From Fen-1273 sp963837815 (GTDB lineage Bacteria; Bacteroidota; Ignavibacteria; UBA10030; UBA6906), in contig CAWIOS010000013.1 of NCBI GenBank assembly GCA_963837815.1, positions 186,001 to 250,000 on the forward strand: a DNA stretch of 64,000 bases, given 5' to 3'. Position 1 is the first letter of the stretch; every line of letters begins with the position of its first letter. The position numbers and the translations under genes were made by a program. A model generated the notes under the pieces. The model did no database searches. It was not told where the DNA came from and was given only the letters and a program-made list of their open reading frames with translations. Positions 51,870 to 60,792 of this stretch are shown in pieces.

Positions 51870-52460
51870 ATGAATATCGTGGACAGGGCGAAAAACATCA
51901 TGTTGACGCCAAAAACGGAGTGGCCGGCGATCGCCGGTGAGGAGCCGGTCGTCGGGCAGATTATTTCCGGCTACGTGATTCCTCTCGCGCTCATTCCTGC
52001 TGTTGCCACAATGCTCGGTTTGGGCCTGATCGGCCGGGGGATGTTCACGTCGTTCACTACGGGGATCGCAATGGCGATTGTTTCGTTCATCGTCGCCGTG
52101 GCGGGGGTCTACCTGACCGCCTTTGTCATCGACTACCTTGCGCCCAACTTCGGATCCCAGAAAAGCTTCGGGCGGTCGATGCAGCTCGTCGCCTATTCGT
52201 ACACACCGGCCTGGGTTGCAGGGATCCTCACGATCGTTCCCGTTCTCGGCGTTCTCGTCCTGATCGCAAGCCTCTATGGCCTGTATCTCATGTATCTCGG
52301 GATTCCCCACACAATGAAAACGCCGCAGGACAAGGTTGTGGCGTACATGGTGGTGTCTATCATCGTCCTTCTCGTCATCTACTTCGTCCTGACGGCAGTG
52401 CTGACGATGATCGTGTTCGGGATATTCGGACTGAGCGCGATGTCGATGATGGGGAGCTGA
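51870..52460 (+). CDS. Yip1-domain membrane protein
   Basis: 196 residues. The N-terminus (IVDRAKNIMLTPKTEWPAIAGEEP) is the typical amphipathic start of bacterial Yip1 proteins, followed by five membrane helices with the QLVAYSYTPAWVAGIL motif between helices three and four. CTGGAGG sits seven bases before the ATG. These proteins have no settled bacterial function. The gene has its own upstream gap of 240 bases after ilvC. Confidence 0.82.
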   Translation: MNIVDRAKNIMLTPKTEWPAIAGEEPVVGQIISGYVIPLALIPAVATMLGLGLIGRGMFTSFTTGIAMAIVSFIVAVAGVYLTAFVIDYLAPNFGSQKSFGRSMQLVAYSYTPAWVAGILTIVPVLGVLVLIASLYGLYLMYLGIPHTMKTPQDKVVAYMVVSIIVLLVIYFVLTAVLTMIVFGIFGLSAMSMMGS

Positions 52461-52499
52461 GACGGGGGATCGATCGGGGGAGAACAGGAGCTGTACGGC

Positions 52500-52524
52500 G
52501 CGGGGCCGCGGGGAGCGGCCCCGC
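52500..52524. terminator. hairpin between convergent genes
   Basis: Perfect 9-bp stem GCGGGGCCG/CGGCCCCGC with a seven-base loop, between the ends of the Yip1 gene and galT. Probably a shared terminator; there is no T run on either side. Confidence 0.5.
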
Positions 52525-52550
52525 GTCATTTCAGGGGAGAGGGAGGCTCC

Positions 52551-53549
52551 TCATTCGACGCTGACGTCGCGCAGGAACTTTGCGCTCACCTCGGGAATCG
52601 CCGTGTTGATGTACATGCCGCTCCCGATTTCGAACCCCGCGGTCCGCACGATGCGGGGGATGATTGTGAGGTACCAGTGGAAGTACTCCCTCTGGCCCTC
52701 GCGCGCCGGTATTGACCGGATGGAAAAATTGTAGTCGGGATCGTTCAGGCCGTGATACAGTTTCCCGAGGACGGTCTTGAGCGTCGCTGCCAGGTCCGTG
52801 ATTTCATACTCCTCGATTTCGTCGAACGACGAGCAGTGGCGGACGGGAAAGATCCAGAGGTGGAACGGTGAAAGCGCGGCGTAGGGGATAAATGCGACGA
52901 ACGAGTCCGTCGAGGCGATGATCCTGTGCCGGTCCGCAAGCTCCCGCCTGAGCGTGGTGCAGAACACGCAATCCCCGGTCTCGTCGAAGAACCGTATCGC
53001 CTCGTCCATCCTGTGGCGTATCTGTGTCGGGACGATGGGCGTGGCGGCGATCTGGGAGTGAGGGTGCGCCAGCGACGTCCCGGCGGACTCGCCGTGGTTC
53101 TTGAATATGATAATCGCTTCGACCCGCGGATCTTTCCGCATCTGCATGTAGCGTGCGCGGTAGGCGCCGAGTATCGTCTTCAGCTCTTCCACGGAATACA
53201 GCGCGGGGGAGAGATCATGGCGCCTGTTCTCGATGACGACTTCGTGAAATCCCACGCCTGACATTGAGCGGAATACCCCGTCGACCCGCCGTACCCGGTC
53301 CCCTTCCTGCGACAGGGCGGGGAACTTGTTCCCGACGACCCGCACCTTCCATCCGTCCCGGTCCGCCACCCTGTACGTCTCCGCTGCGCTCAACGCCTCG
53401 TTTCCCGGGCAAAAGGGGCACCCGGGATCGAACTGCGGAAGGGGGTCCGACTCTTTTTTCGGGCGGACGAACTGGTCCGGCCTCCTCGCGCGTTCCTTTG
53501 CGATAATCACCCATTCGCGGGTGATGATGTTCTGTCTGAGCTCAGGCAT
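52551..53549 (-). CDS. galT: galactose-1-phosphate uridylyltransferase family protein
   Basis: 332 residues. Active site HPHSQIAATP (the HxHxQ motif of the HIT superfamily branch II); zinc Cys pairs in CPFCPGNE and CVFC; ends HWYLTIIPRI. The enzyme exchanges UMP between UDP-glucose and galactose 1-phosphate. The divergent branch that acts as ADP-glucose phosphorylase looks similar, so the exact substrate is not certain. It begins 60 bases after the exported protein gene on the same strand. Together with the GH97 and GH31 genes at 3.7-11 kb it hints that alpha-galactosides are used, but it is not adjacent to them. Confidence 0.86.
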   Translation of the reverse strand: MPELRQNIITREWVIIAKERARRPDQFVRPKKESDPLPQFDPGCPFCPGNEALSAAETYRVADRDGWKVRVVGNKFPALSQEGDRVRRVDGVFRSMSGVGFHEVVIENRRHDLSPALYSVEELKTILGAYRARYMQMRKDPRVEAIIIFKNHGESAGTSLAHPHSQIAATPIVPTQIRHRMDEAIRFFDETGDCVFCTTLRRELADRHRIIASTDSFVAFIPYAALSPFHLWIFPVRHCSSFDEIEEYEITDLAATLKTVLGKLYHGLNDPDYNFSIRSIPAREGQREYFHWYLTIIPRIVRTAGFEIGSGMYINTAIPEVSAKFLRDVSVE

Positions 53550-53608
53550 GAAGAAACAAGCTACGCAGGGGGTCCGTAAAAGTCAATGTTTCCTCCGTGG
53601 GACCGCCT

Positions 53609-54391
53609 TCAGTGCGCCGGGTCGATCTGTGCGAGCACCTTTTTCACGTCGACGGTCTTCACCCACGGCTCGATCTCCGCGGGTGGACCGGTCACGTCGA
53701 TCGAGATGTTCAGAACGAGCGTCCTCTTTGCGACGCCTCCTTCAGGCTGATTCAATTCCACGCGTGAAAGCTGCTTCGTGTCCTTCAGTGACACGGGATC
53801 ACAATAGACGGCAATGCGTTCCGATCCGTTCTCGACGCCGGACCTCAGCGCGATGACCCCTGGATGCTCGAAGACGACCATGTCGGGATCGATAACCGCG
53901 CCCGGATTGCTGTTGAACGAGATGGAGACCAGCACGGGGTCTTTGTGCCCCTCGGTGGCCTTGAGCTGCATCTGGGCCGACTTCTGCTGCATCTCCATGG
54001 CGATCCTGGACATCTCCGCGTAATCGCCCTTTGCCTGCGCCTCTGCGATCTTCTTCTGGTACTCCTTCTGCAGATCTTTGCCCTCCTCCTCCGTCTTCTT
54101 CTCCGTCCCGAACCGCCTCTGTGCGGACCCGCCAATCAGGCTGTACTTCCCCGTCGTCGAGTTTTTGTACGCCTCCGTGGGGAGGCTGAATTCTTCGTGT
54201 TCGATGGAATATCCCGCAGGCTGACCAAGAGCCTCGAAGACCGCGGTCATTTTCTTTTTGATGACTGAGACCTCGTCGCGCGTGAGCGACCTGTCGTCCT
54301 GCGCCTGTGCCGGGTTCACCCCGGGCCGGGATGACAGCAAGCCTCCAATCGTGAGAAGAGCAACGACGGAATTTGAGCCTGGACGGAACAT
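53609..54391 (-). CDS. exported coiled-coil protein of unknown function
   Basis: 260 residues. A signal peptide (VVALLTIGGLLSSRPGVNPAQAQ) is followed by a charged helical middle (EKKTEEEGKDLQKEYQKKIAEAQAKG to KSAQMQLKA, about residues 95-140) with strong coiled-coil character and a beta-rich C-terminal half (VLVSISFNSNPGAVIDPDMVVF; KRTLVLNISIDVTG). I do not recognise a family. Likely periplasmic; it may share a transcript with galT. Confidence 0.65.
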   Translation of the reverse strand: MFRPGSNSVVALLTIGGLLSSRPGVNPAQAQDDRSLTRDEVSVIKKKMTAVFEALGQPAGYSIEHEEFSLPTEAYKNSTTGKYSLIGGSAQRRFGTEKKTEEEGKDLQKEYQKKIAEAQAKGDYAEMSRIAMEMQQKSAQMQLKATEGHKDPVLVSISFNSNPGAVIDPDMVVFEHPGVIALRSGVENGSERIAVYCDPVSLKDTKQLSRVELNQPEGGVAKRTLVLNISIDVTGPPAEIEPWVKTVDVKKVLAQIDPAH

Positions 54392-54442
54392 GGTGGTCTC
54401 CTTGAGGGTGCGCGGATCGGTATTGAGGTGTGTCAGGTCAGA

Positions 54443-54736
54443 TCAGGCGGCGGGATCGTCGCCAGGCTCGTGATCCGGTACCGTCACCGCCTCGGGGTGG
54501 GCGATAAAGAGCTTCGAGCAGAAATCGCCCGAAAATCGCCCCTTTTGTTTGCACTGTGCAAGCGTTTTCCGGATAGCAGCGAGATCGTCGACTCCCTCGG
54601 AGAAACAGAAGTTCTCCAGCGTCGCGCCGCATTCGGTGCAATACACCTGCTCCGCGGCAGTTCCGGAGATTCGTTTCTTCTTCGGTTTCACTGTCGGCGG
54701 TCGTTTTCGTCCCGGCTTTCGGTCTCCGGCTTTCAC
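54443..54736 (-). CDS. small cysteine-containing protein, possible zinc binder
   Basis: 97 residues starting with GTG at 54736. A very basic N-terminus (KPGRKRPPTVKPKKKR) precedes YCTECGATLENFC and two later Cys (QCKQKGRFSGDFC), which could form a zinc site. The acidic C-terminus (PDHEPGDDPAA) contrasts with the basic start. Could bind nucleic acid. No family recognised; about 50 bases separate it from the exported protein gene downstream. Confidence 0.5.
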   Translation of the reverse strand: MKAGDRKPGRKRPPTVKPKKKRISGTAAEQVYCTECGATLENFCFSEGVDDLAAIRKTLAQCKQKGRFSGDFCSKLFIAHPEAVTVPDHEPGDDPAA

Positions 54737-55067
54737 GAGTTCACCCGGAAATGTGTCATGCCGGACGCAATATAGAGAATTGTCCTTAAATGAGAAAGCC
54801 CCGCCCGGAGCGTTCGCTCTGCCGGGCTTGCGGTCCGTTCTCCAGGGGGCAAAGACCGGCCAGGCGATCGAAAACCCCGGGAAGTATGCCGGCGCGCGCC
54901 CGGGGTCACGGAACGTCTATGACGGCCCGAGGAGGGGCTTTGAGAAAGGCGGCGCCGGGAAGGGTGGGATCGCCGCGTACCAAAAGGCGCTCTCCCTGTG
55001 CAAGGACAGGTGAACGGGGAGAGAATCGGCGGAACCGCGGCAATGCTGCGGCCGCACCGGTTGTCCG
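54737..55067. other. intergenic region, 331 bp
   Basis: Lies between the S9 peptidase stop and the small cysteine protein. It contains the hairpin at 54803-54827. A plus-strand frame here (ending AGKGGIAAYQKALSLCKDR at 55013) reads like protein but has no convincing start or ribosome site; I do not call it a gene. Confidence 0.45.
54803..54827 (-). terminator. bulged hairpin, probable terminator of the S9 peptidase gene
   Basis: Stem GCCCGG/CCGGGC with an inner AGCG/CGCT stem and a three-base bulge; on the minus strand it is followed by GGGGCTTTCTC. It lies about 240 bases after the peptidase stop. Confidence 0.5.
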
Positions 55068-57326
55068 TCAATTCGTGCGGGGACCCGGCGCGAGATGATC
55101 GGTCAGGTATTTTGTCAGGAGTCCGTACAGGTGCCGTGTCGTCCCTTCCCCCTCATAAATCCCGTGCGACCGGTTCGGGTATGCCATCATCGTGAACTGC
55201 CGGTTCGCCCTGACGAACGCGTTGATGAGCCGTTCCGAGCCCTGGTAATGCACGTTGTCGTCACCCGTCCCGTGGACCAGGAGGAGGTTTCCCCTCAGGC
55301 TGTCGGCGAACGTGATGGGGGAGCCGAGACGGTACCCTTCCGGGTTCCCCGCCGGGAGCCCCATGTACCGTTCCTGGTACGTGGCGTCGTACAGGCGCTG
55401 ATCAGGGACGGGTGCAACAGCCATCCCCGTCTGGTAAAGTCCGGGGTACCGCAGTATCATGTTGAGCGTCATCGATCCCCCGCCGCTCCATCCCCATATG
55501 CCGATGCGCGTGGAATCGACAAAATCCCACCGGCGGATGGTGCGCATGGCCGCCGCCTGGTCCTGCGACGACAGGATTCCTATCTGCCTGTATACCGAGT
55601 GGCGCCACGCCCGCCCTCTCGGAGCGGGTGTGCCGCGGTTGTCTATGCTGATGACGACATACCCCTGCTGCGTCAGCATCAGGTGCCACAGGTACGTGCT
55701 TCCTCCCCATCTGTCGACGACGGTCTGTGCGGCCGGCTCGCCGTAAATCTCTTCGAGGACGGGATATTTCTTCGAGGGATCGAAATCCGGGGGGAACATC
55801 CTCCACCCGTCCAGAACGATCCCGCCGCCGATGTCAACCCGGAAAAACTCCGACTTCCCTCTCTTCAATCCTGCAATCGCCCCTTTCAGTCCCGCGTTGT
55901 CCGCAAGGATCTTCCGCAGACCGTGATCGGGGAGGCTGACGAGTTCGACGACAGGGGGGACGCCGAACCGTGAACAGGTATGGAACGCCCATCTTCCGTC
56001 CGGGGAGACGTCGTAGCCGTGCATTCCCGGTTCGCCGGGGGGGGTAATCCTCCCGCTTTTCCCCTCCCCGTCCATGGAGAGCCTGTAGAGATAGCGTTCG
56101 CAGGGGTTCTCGGGGGAGGCGATGTAATAGACCCATCGTCCGGCGGAATCCGCCCGGACGATGTTCTCGATGTCGAATGCGCCCGGCGTGAGAAGCCTCC
56201 TGTGCCCCCCCGCGGCGTCGTACCGGTACAGGTGTCTCCATCCGTCCGACTCGCTGAGCCAGGTGAACGACTCTCCCCCCCCGAGCCAGCGAAGGTCATC
56301 GACGGCCTCCACCCACGTGCTGTCCGAGTCTGTGAGTATCGTCCTGACGGCGCCGGTCCGGGCGTCTGCGAGCATGAGCCGGTTCGTGTCCTGGAGCCGG
56401 TTCATGTACTGGAACGCAACGAATCTTCCGTTCCCCGCCCAGTCCATCCGGGGGATATAGTTGTTCCGGGGATCCCCGTCGGTCGGGAACCAGGTCGTCG
56501 GTCCTCCGGAAGCGCTCACGACCCCGGTGCGGCACGCCGAGAGTGTCGTCCCGACCTTGGGATACTGCACGGGTGTGACAAACGAATAGAGCGAATCGGT
56601 GTCGTTGATGAGGAGATAATCCCTGACCCCCCCCGCGTCGAGCTGCCAGTACGCAATGCGGGTGCCGTCGGGGCTCCAGCGAAACCCGTCGTGAAGCGAG
56701 AATTCTTCTTCGTACACCCAGTCGAATGTCCCGTTGATGACCGTCGTCGAGCCGTCCGATGTCAGTTGTACGATTCCCCCGTGCGCCACGTCCTCGACGT
56801 AGAGATTGTTCCCCCTGACGTAGGCGACGCGCGAACCGTCCGGCGAGAACTTCGCGAACATGAGCGTTGAAGGCGCGGCGTCTCCTCCGAGCCGCTTCAA
56901 CGTTCCGTCACGGAGCCCCGCAATCCAGTAATCGCCCCGCGTGTTCGTCCTCCAGACGCGGCGCGAGTTTGTGAATATGAGGACGTACCTGTTGCCCGGA
57001 GAGAGCTCGTAGTGTTCGATCGGAATCGGCGCTGTGCCGCCGGGAGGGATGAGCCGGTCTGCGCCGATGAGAACGCTCCTGGCGCCGGACTCCGTTTCGT
57101 AGCGCACGATGTCACGTCCTCCCGCGGCTGACGCGGACCGCTCCAGCGCGGTGTAGGCGGTCCCTCCGTCCATCCACTGGAACGGCCCGGCCCTGCGGGG
57201 CGCGAACTCCCTGGAGGAGAAAATCCGGTCGAGCGAAAGGAGCGTTGAATCCGCTTCTCCTCCCCGTGCCGCCGGGGTGAGGGATCCGGCGAGCGCGGCG
57301 ATGAGAACCGTTCTGTGTATCCGCAT
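55068..57326 (-). CDS. prolyl oligopeptidase-family peptidase (DPP-IV type, S9B)
   Basis: 752 residues from the ATG at 57326, chosen for GGGAG seven bases upstream and a clean signal peptide (RTVLIAALAGSLTPAARGG). The N-terminal half is a DPP-IV beta-propeller (YVRGNNLYVED, FDWVYEEEFSLHDGFRWSPDG with the double-Glu motif that binds the peptide N-terminus). The hydrolase half has Ser614 in GIWGWSGGGSM, the Asp in LLVHGTGDDNVHY and the His in YPNRSHGIYEG. It should remove X-Pro dipeptides from the N-terminus of peptides outside the cytoplasm. Divergent from the M28 peptidase gene. Confidence 0.92.
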   Translation of the reverse strand: MRIHRTVLIAALAGSLTPAARGGEADSTLLSLDRIFSSREFAPRRAGPFQWMDGGTAYTALERSASAAGGRDIVRYETESGARSVLIGADRLIPPGGTAPIPIEHYELSPGNRYVLIFTNSRRVWRTNTRGDYWIAGLRDGTLKRLGGDAAPSTLMFAKFSPDGSRVAYVRGNNLYVEDVAHGGIVQLTSDGSTTVINGTFDWVYEEEFSLHDGFRWSPDGTRIAYWQLDAGGVRDYLLINDTDSLYSFVTPVQYPKVGTTLSACRTGVVSASGGPTTWFPTDGDPRNNYIPRMDWAGNGRFVAFQYMNRLQDTNRLMLADARTGAVRTILTDSDSTWVEAVDDLRWLGGGESFTWLSESDGWRHLYRYDAAGGHRRLLTPGAFDIENIVRADSAGRWVYYIASPENPCERYLYRLSMDGEGKSGRITPPGEPGMHGYDVSPDGRWAFHTCSRFGVPPVVELVSLPDHGLRKILADNAGLKGAIAGLKRGKSEFFRVDIGGGIVLDGWRMFPPDFDPSKKYPVLEEIYGEPAAQTVVDRWGGSTYLWHLMLTQQGYVVISIDNRGTPAPRGRAWRHSVYRQIGILSSQDQAAAMRTIRRWDFVDSTRIGIWGWSGGGSMTLNMILRYPGLYQTGMAVAPVPDQRLYDATYQERYMGLPAGNPEGYRLGSPITFADSLRGNLLLVHGTGDDNVHYQGSERLINAFVRANRQFTMMAYPNRSHGIYEGEGTTRHLYGLLTKYLTDHLAPGPRTN

Positions 57327-57491
57327 GGAGAACTCCCGTGTCATGTCGTTGTCTGTGATCTTGATGGCGGGAAAAACTACCGTTTCCATCCGCGAAAATC
57401 AAGGCCGGGCCTTTGCTTTCGGACGTGCCGGTGATTATCTTGGAAAGGACTTTCGCCCCGCCTATCCGCATCACATCAGAAGGAAGCAGGT

Positions 57492-59747
57492 ATGAGCGTG
57501 CCGCGTACCGCCACGATGCTCCCCGTTCTGTTCGCCTCCCTCTGCGTCCGCGCGTCCGCCCAGCCGATGGCCGGATTCGACAGCGCGCATGCCGTGAGCG
57601 AGCGGTCTCTCGAATCCAGATTCGACGCCTCGCTGAAAGCGGTCAACATGCGGGACTGGATGAAACAGCTTTCCTCCCATGCCCATCACGTCGGGTCGAA
57701 GGGGGACGCGGAGAACGTGTCGGTGATCGCGTCCCTCTTCCGTTCCTGGGGATACGACACGCATATCGAGGAATTCACCGTCCTCTTCCCGACGCCGAAG
57801 CTCAGGCTCCTCGAAATGACCCGTCCCACGTCGTACCGTGCGGTCCTTGCTGAACCTCCCGTTCCCGGGGACACAACGTCCGCCCAGACGGCGGAACAGC
57901 TCCCGCTGTACAACTGCTACTCGTGCGACGGCGACGTGACCGGCGAGCTCGTGTACGTCAACTACGGGGTCCCGAAGGATTACGAGGAGCTTGCGCTGCG
58001 CGGGATCGACGTGAAGGGGAAGATTGTCATCGCGCGGTACGGGGGCGCCTGGCGCGGGATCAAGCCCAAGGTTGCGGCGGAACACGGTGCGATGGGATGC
58101 ATCATCTACTCCGATCCCCGTGACGACGGGTATTTCCGGGGAGATGTGTACCCGGAAGGCTCGTACAGGAACAGGTTCGGCGGCCAGCGGGGATCTGTCG
58201 CCGACATGCCGTTGTATCCGGGAGACCCGCTCACCCCGTTTGTCGGCGCCACGAAAAACGCGAAGCGGCTTCCGCTGAACGAAGCCCGCGTGCTGACGAC
58301 GATACCCGTACTCCCGGTATCGTACGCCGACGCGCTTCCGCTTCTCTCCGCGATGGGGGGGCCCGTGGCGCCCGAGGAGTGGAGGGGGGCACTCCCGATC
58401 ACGTACCACTGCGGGCCCGGGCCGGCCGCCGTTCACCTGAAAGTCGAGTTTTCTTGGGATATGGCGCCGATTCGCGACGTGATCGCCTCGTTGAAAGGGA
58501 GCAGGGAACCGGGAGAGTGGGTCATACGGGGGAATCACCAGGATGCATGGGTGTTCGGCGCGGGGGATCCCCTGAGCGGGCTGGTTTCGATGATGGAAGA
58601 GGCCCGGGGGGTGGGTGTCCTGGCCTCGGGCGGCTGGCGTCCTGACCGGACGATTGTTTACTGCGTGTGGGACGGGGAGGAGCCCGGCCTGCTCGGCTCC
58701 ACCGAATGGGTGGAGACGCACGCGGAAGAGCTTGCGGCGAAAGCGGCCGTGTACGTCAATTCCGACGGAACCGGAAGGGGCTTCTTCTCGGCCGCCGGGT
58801 CGCACACGCTCGAAATGTTCGTTAACCAGGTGGCGCGCGACGTGACGGACCCGGAAACCCGTGTGAGCGTGTCGGAACGTGCACGGGCGGTGCAGTTACT
58901 TCACGCATCCGCCGCGGAGCGAAAGGGGATACGTGAACGGGCGGATCTGAGGATCGGGGCGCTTGGATCGGGATCCGACTTTTCCCCGTTCCTGCAGCAT
59001 CTCGGCATAGCGTCGATGAACATCGGCTACGGCGGGGAAGACGGCGGGGGCTCCTATCATTCCGCGTACGATTCGTTCGACTATTACGCGAGGTTCGGCG
59101 ACCCGGGTTTCGTGTACGGTGTGACGGAAGCGCAGACCGCCGGCAGGATCGTGCTTCGGCTCGCGGATGCGGATGTGCTTCCGCTTGATTTCGGGAACTT
59201 CACCGAAACGATCGGGCGGTACGTCGGAGAGGTGATGAAACTCACCGACGAGATGCGCGACGCGACCGAGGAATTGAACAGGAAGATCCGCGAAAAGACG
59301 TTCGATCTCTCGGCGGACCCGAAGGAGCCCCGTGTCGCACCGAAAGGGGAAGACCCCGTTCCGTACATCGATTTCGCGCCGCTTCAGAACGCCCTGGCGG
59401 CTCTCGAGCGGAGCACGCAAAAGTTCGGCGAGGCGTGGAAGGAGGGCCGCCCGGCCGGCCGGTCTTTCCCCGCAGAATCCGCCCGGTCTCTCGACAGGCT
59501 GTTCATGGACTTCGAACGGACCCTGACGACGAAGGAGGGGCTTCCCGGAAGGCCCTGGTACGTTCATGCGATCTACGCGCCCGGACGGTATACCGGGTAC
59601 AGCGTTAAGACGCTCCCCGGTGTGCGGGAGGCGATCGAAATGCGAAAGTGGAAAGAGGCGGCCGATCAGATCGGGATCGCGTCCGGAGTGCTGGAACGCG
59701 CCGCGGCACTTATTGACGGCGGAACGTCGCTCCTGAAAAGACAGTGA
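57492..59747 (+). CDS. M28-family carboxypeptidase (glutamate carboxypeptidase II-like)
   Basis: 751 residues with a signal peptide. Layout as in GCPII: M28 catalytic domain with an inserted PA (protease-associated) domain (about residues 135-330, LYNCYSCDGDVTGELVYVNYG to FVGATKNAKRLPL) and a C-terminal transferrin-receptor-like dimerisation domain. Zinc ligands and catalytic Glu are seen in GNHQDAWVFGAGDP (His349 first), WDGEEPGLLGSTEW, YVNSDGTGRG and GGSYHSAYDSFDYY. AGAAGGAAG precedes the ATG. Lies back to back with the S9 peptidase gene; both should degrade peptides outside the cytoplasm. Confidence 0.92.
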   Translation: MSVPRTATMLPVLFASLCVRASAQPMAGFDSAHAVSERSLESRFDASLKAVNMRDWMKQLSSHAHHVGSKGDAENVSVIASLFRSWGYDTHIEEFTVLFPTPKLRLLEMTRPTSYRAVLAEPPVPGDTTSAQTAEQLPLYNCYSCDGDVTGELVYVNYGVPKDYEELALRGIDVKGKIVIARYGGAWRGIKPKVAAEHGAMGCIIYSDPRDDGYFRGDVYPEGSYRNRFGGQRGSVADMPLYPGDPLTPFVGATKNAKRLPLNEARVLTTIPVLPVSYADALPLLSAMGGPVAPEEWRGALPITYHCGPGPAAVHLKVEFSWDMAPIRDVIASLKGSREPGEWVIRGNHQDAWVFGAGDPLSGLVSMMEEARGVGVLASGGWRPDRTIVYCVWDGEEPGLLGSTEWVETHAEELAAKAAVYVNSDGTGRGFFSAAGSHTLEMFVNQVARDVTDPETRVSVSERARAVQLLHASAAERKGIRERADLRIGALGSGSDFSPFLQHLGIASMNIGYGGEDGGGSYHSAYDSFDYYARFGDPGFVYGVTEAQTAGRIVLRLADADVLPLDFGNFTETIGRYVGEVMKLTDEMRDATEELNRKIREKTFDLSADPKEPRVAPKGEDPVPYIDFAPLQNALAALERSTQKFGEAWKEGRPAGRSFPAESARSLDRLFMDFERTLTTKEGLPGRPWYVHAIYAPGRYTGYSVKTLPGVREAIEMRKWKEAADQIGIASGVLERAAALIDGGTSLLKRQ

Positions 59748-59822
59748 TTGCGCTCCAAGCGCGCTGCAGCAAGGCATCCGTTTCCTTCACCTGATCCAAC
59801 AACATCAGACAGGTATACTTCC

Positions 59823-60731
59823 ATGCGCCGTTCATTGCTTCTCTCTCTGCTCCTGGTGCTTGTGCCGTTCATTTCGCCGTCACAGGCGCCCCCGGCCTCC
59901 TGGCCGATCGATATCATGATGAACTGCACTGTCACTCCCAACGTCGTCTACTCTGTTGCGAACAACTACGAATGCAGGCTCGACGTGTACACCCGGAATC
60001 CCCGCGGTACGATCGCTCCCACGGTGATCATTATCCACGGGGGAGGCTGGGTGGGCGGGTCGAAGGAAGAGAGGGTGTTCGAGACTCTTCCGTATCTCGA
60101 CATGGGGTTTCATGCGATCAACGTCGAGTACCGGATGGCGAGGGTATCGCCTCCTCCTGCCGCGGTCGAGGACTGCCGGCAGGCGCTCCGCTGGGTCTAT
60201 GAGCACGCAAAGCAGTACGGCTTTGATACGACGCGCATCGTCGTCACGGGAGGTTCCGCGGGCGGGCACCTGGCACTGATGACGGGTATGGTCGATGGCT
60301 CGGCGGGATTCGACGCATCGAAGGAATGGGATGACGCGCTTCCCGCCATGAAGGTCGCCGCGATCGTCAACTGGTTCGGGATCACCGACGTGAACGAACT
60401 CCTCAGCGGACCGAACCGGCAGAGTTACGCTGTGAACTGGCTGGGAAGCCTCCCCGAGAGGGAGAAGGTGGCGGCGCGCGTTTCGCCGCTGACGTACGTC
60501 CGCGCCGGTCTCCCCCCCGTGCTGACGATTCACGGGGATAATGACCAGCTCGTCCCGTACACGCAGGCGGTGCGCCTGCACAGGGCGCTCACCGCGGCGG
60601 GGGTGCAGAACAGGCTTGTGACGATCCCGGGCGGGAGGCACGGGGGATTCACGCGGGATCAGATGCTCTCCGCGTACGCGGCAATACGGGAGTTCCTGGA
60701 TCAGGCCGGAATCCACCCGGCGAACAGGTAG
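59823..60731 (+). CDS. exported alpha/beta hydrolase (carboxylesterase-like)
   Basis: 302 residues. Signal peptide (SLLLSLLLVLVPFISPSQA); oxyanion motif IIHGGGWVGGSKEE; nucleophile Ser145 in VTGGSAGGHLAL; Asp in TIHGDNDQLVPY; His in PGGRHGGFT. This is the BD-FAE/HSL-like esterase pattern with HGGGW. Likely a deacetylase or feruloyl-type esterase, or a peptidase-like enzyme of the same fold; substrate unknown. It begins 75 bases after the M28 gene. Confidence 0.85.
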   Translation: MRRSLLLSLLLVLVPFISPSQAPPASWPIDIMMNCTVTPNVVYSVANNYECRLDVYTRNPRGTIAPTVIIIHGGGWVGGSKEERVFETLPYLDMGFHAINVEYRMARVSPPPAAVEDCRQALRWVYEHAKQYGFDTTRIVVTGGSAGGHLALMTGMVDGSAGFDASKEWDDALPAMKVAAIVNWFGITDVNELLSGPNRQSYAVNWLGSLPEREKVAARVSPLTYVRAGLPPVLTIHGDNDQLVPYTQAVRLHRALTAAGVQNRLVTIPGGRHGGFTRDQMLSAYAAIREFLDQAGIHPANR

Positions 60732-60742
60732 GTGAACACACA

Positions 60743-60771
60743 CGGGCGGCCCCGCTCGCCGCGGCCGCCCG
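60743..60771. terminator. hairpin between convergent esterase and ilvE genes
   Basis: Perfect 9-bp stem CGGGCGGCC/GGCCGCCCG with an 11-base GC-rich loop. No T run; probably shared by both genes. Confidence 0.5.
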
Positions 60772-60792
60772 GATTCAGGCAGTGCGGCGGGT

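Noticed and set aside
54549..55013. Plus-strand open frame ending in a protein-like segment
   Set aside because: Its first half is opposite a better-supported minus-strand gene and there is no plausible start or ribosome site for the second half.
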